From positions 610,015-663,597 of the forward strand of contig NZ_KB235949.1 in the NCBI RefSeq assembly GCF_000332335.1: a stretch of 53,583 nt of DNA, read 5' to 3'. This document shows positions 53,433 through 53,583 of this stretch, one piece after another. Both the position numbers and the translations under genes were made by a program. The stretch is from Kamptonema formosum PCC 10802. GTDB lineage: Bacteria > Cyanobacteriota > Cyanobacteriia > Cyanobacteriales > Oscillatoriaceae. The number at the start of each line of letters is the position of its first letter. Within the stretch, counting starts at the first letter, position 1. Under the pieces are notes generated by a model. That model was not told the DNA's origin. It did no database searches and was given only the letters and a program-made list of their open reading frames with translations.

Positions 53433-53583
53433 GTTGGGCTTCAGCCCAAAGTTCGTAGTTGGGCTTTAGCCCAAAGCTTCGTAGTTGGGCTTTAGCCCAA
53501 AGCTTCGTAGTTGGGCTTTAGCCCAAAGGTTCGTAGTTGGGCTTTAGCCCAAAGGTTCGTAGTTGGGCTTTAGCCCAAAGGTT
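53433..53583. repeat. Tandem hairpin array, about 6 copies, cut by window end
   Basis: Head-to-tail units of TTCGTAGTTGGGCTTTAGCCC followed by AAAGG continue beyond the window. They are the reverse complement of the unit in the array at 3162-3432. Confidence 0.85.

Overview
The window is cyanobacterial, most likely from a filamentous, repeat-rich member of the Oscillatoriales. This rests on DUF1499, Uma2, DUF2227 and CysQ genes of cyanobacterial type, scattered GCGATCGC (HIP1-like) sites, and several families of short palindromic intergenic repeats. The genus is not determined. GC content is moderate, and RCCGGY (GCCGGT, ACCGGC) is strikingly frequent throughout.

Layout. 0.3-1.5 kb: a STAND-type ATPase between inverted copies of a ~205 bp MITE-like element. 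2.0-3.0 kb: tRNA-Val(CAC) and radC. 3.5-17.2 kb: a DNA phosphorothioation (Dnd) island. Its left arm holds a DEAH helicase of the Dnd-linked restriction type, a 57-residue protein translationally coupled to an SMC/Rad50-like ATPase, a Uma2-type nuclease and Dnd-associated protein 4. Its right arm holds two DGQHR (DndB-like) proteins on the minus strand and dndC-dndD-dndE on the plus strand. No dndA is present. 17.4-23.2 kb: a DUF1499 protein, a ParD-like antitoxin with a truncated ParE toxin, and a minus-strand operon of the cytosine methylase / MutL-type ATPase / Z1 helicase / PD-(D/E)XK / AIPR class. In that operon only the methylase and AIPR genes remain whole; the three middle genes are reduced to fragments. 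23.5-26.5 kb: a tandemly duplicated Dnd-associated putative methyltransferase whose N-terminal copy has lost the SAM-binding motif. 26.5-31.0 kb: an M15-like protein and a minus-strand nitrogen-scavenging-type cluster (AtzE-like amidase, AtzG-like subunit, DUF952, cupin, isochorismatase-family hydrolase). 31.1-43.7 kb: a second defence cluster with a DUF499 ATPase, a small partner, a Uma2 protein, a DUF1156 DNA methylase and a PLD-SNF2 helicase. Two MITE copies in inverted orientation bracket the methylase. 43.8-53.6 kb: tRNA-Val(TAC), then mostly housekeeping genes (DUF2227, mazG, cysQ, aldehyde dehydrogenase, response regulator, proA, bestrophin-like, folB), ending in a hairpin repeat array.

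How the genes fit together. DndC, DndD and DndE are expected to place sulfur in the DNA backbone, with the cysteine desulfurase supplied from elsewhere, and DndB is expected to regulate them. The left arm is a plausible restriction side that differs from DndFGH. The 31-44 kb cluster looks like a separate methylation-based system. Two tRNA-Val genes in the same orientation bracket the whole defence region. The repeats have moved within it: they split the second cluster, and one palindromic repeat has inserted in frame inside the SNF2 helicase.

The candidates I consider most novel are the pseudoenzyme-enzyme fusion methyltransferase, the helicase / small protein / SMC / Uma2 module, and the partly dismantled MORC-type restriction operon.
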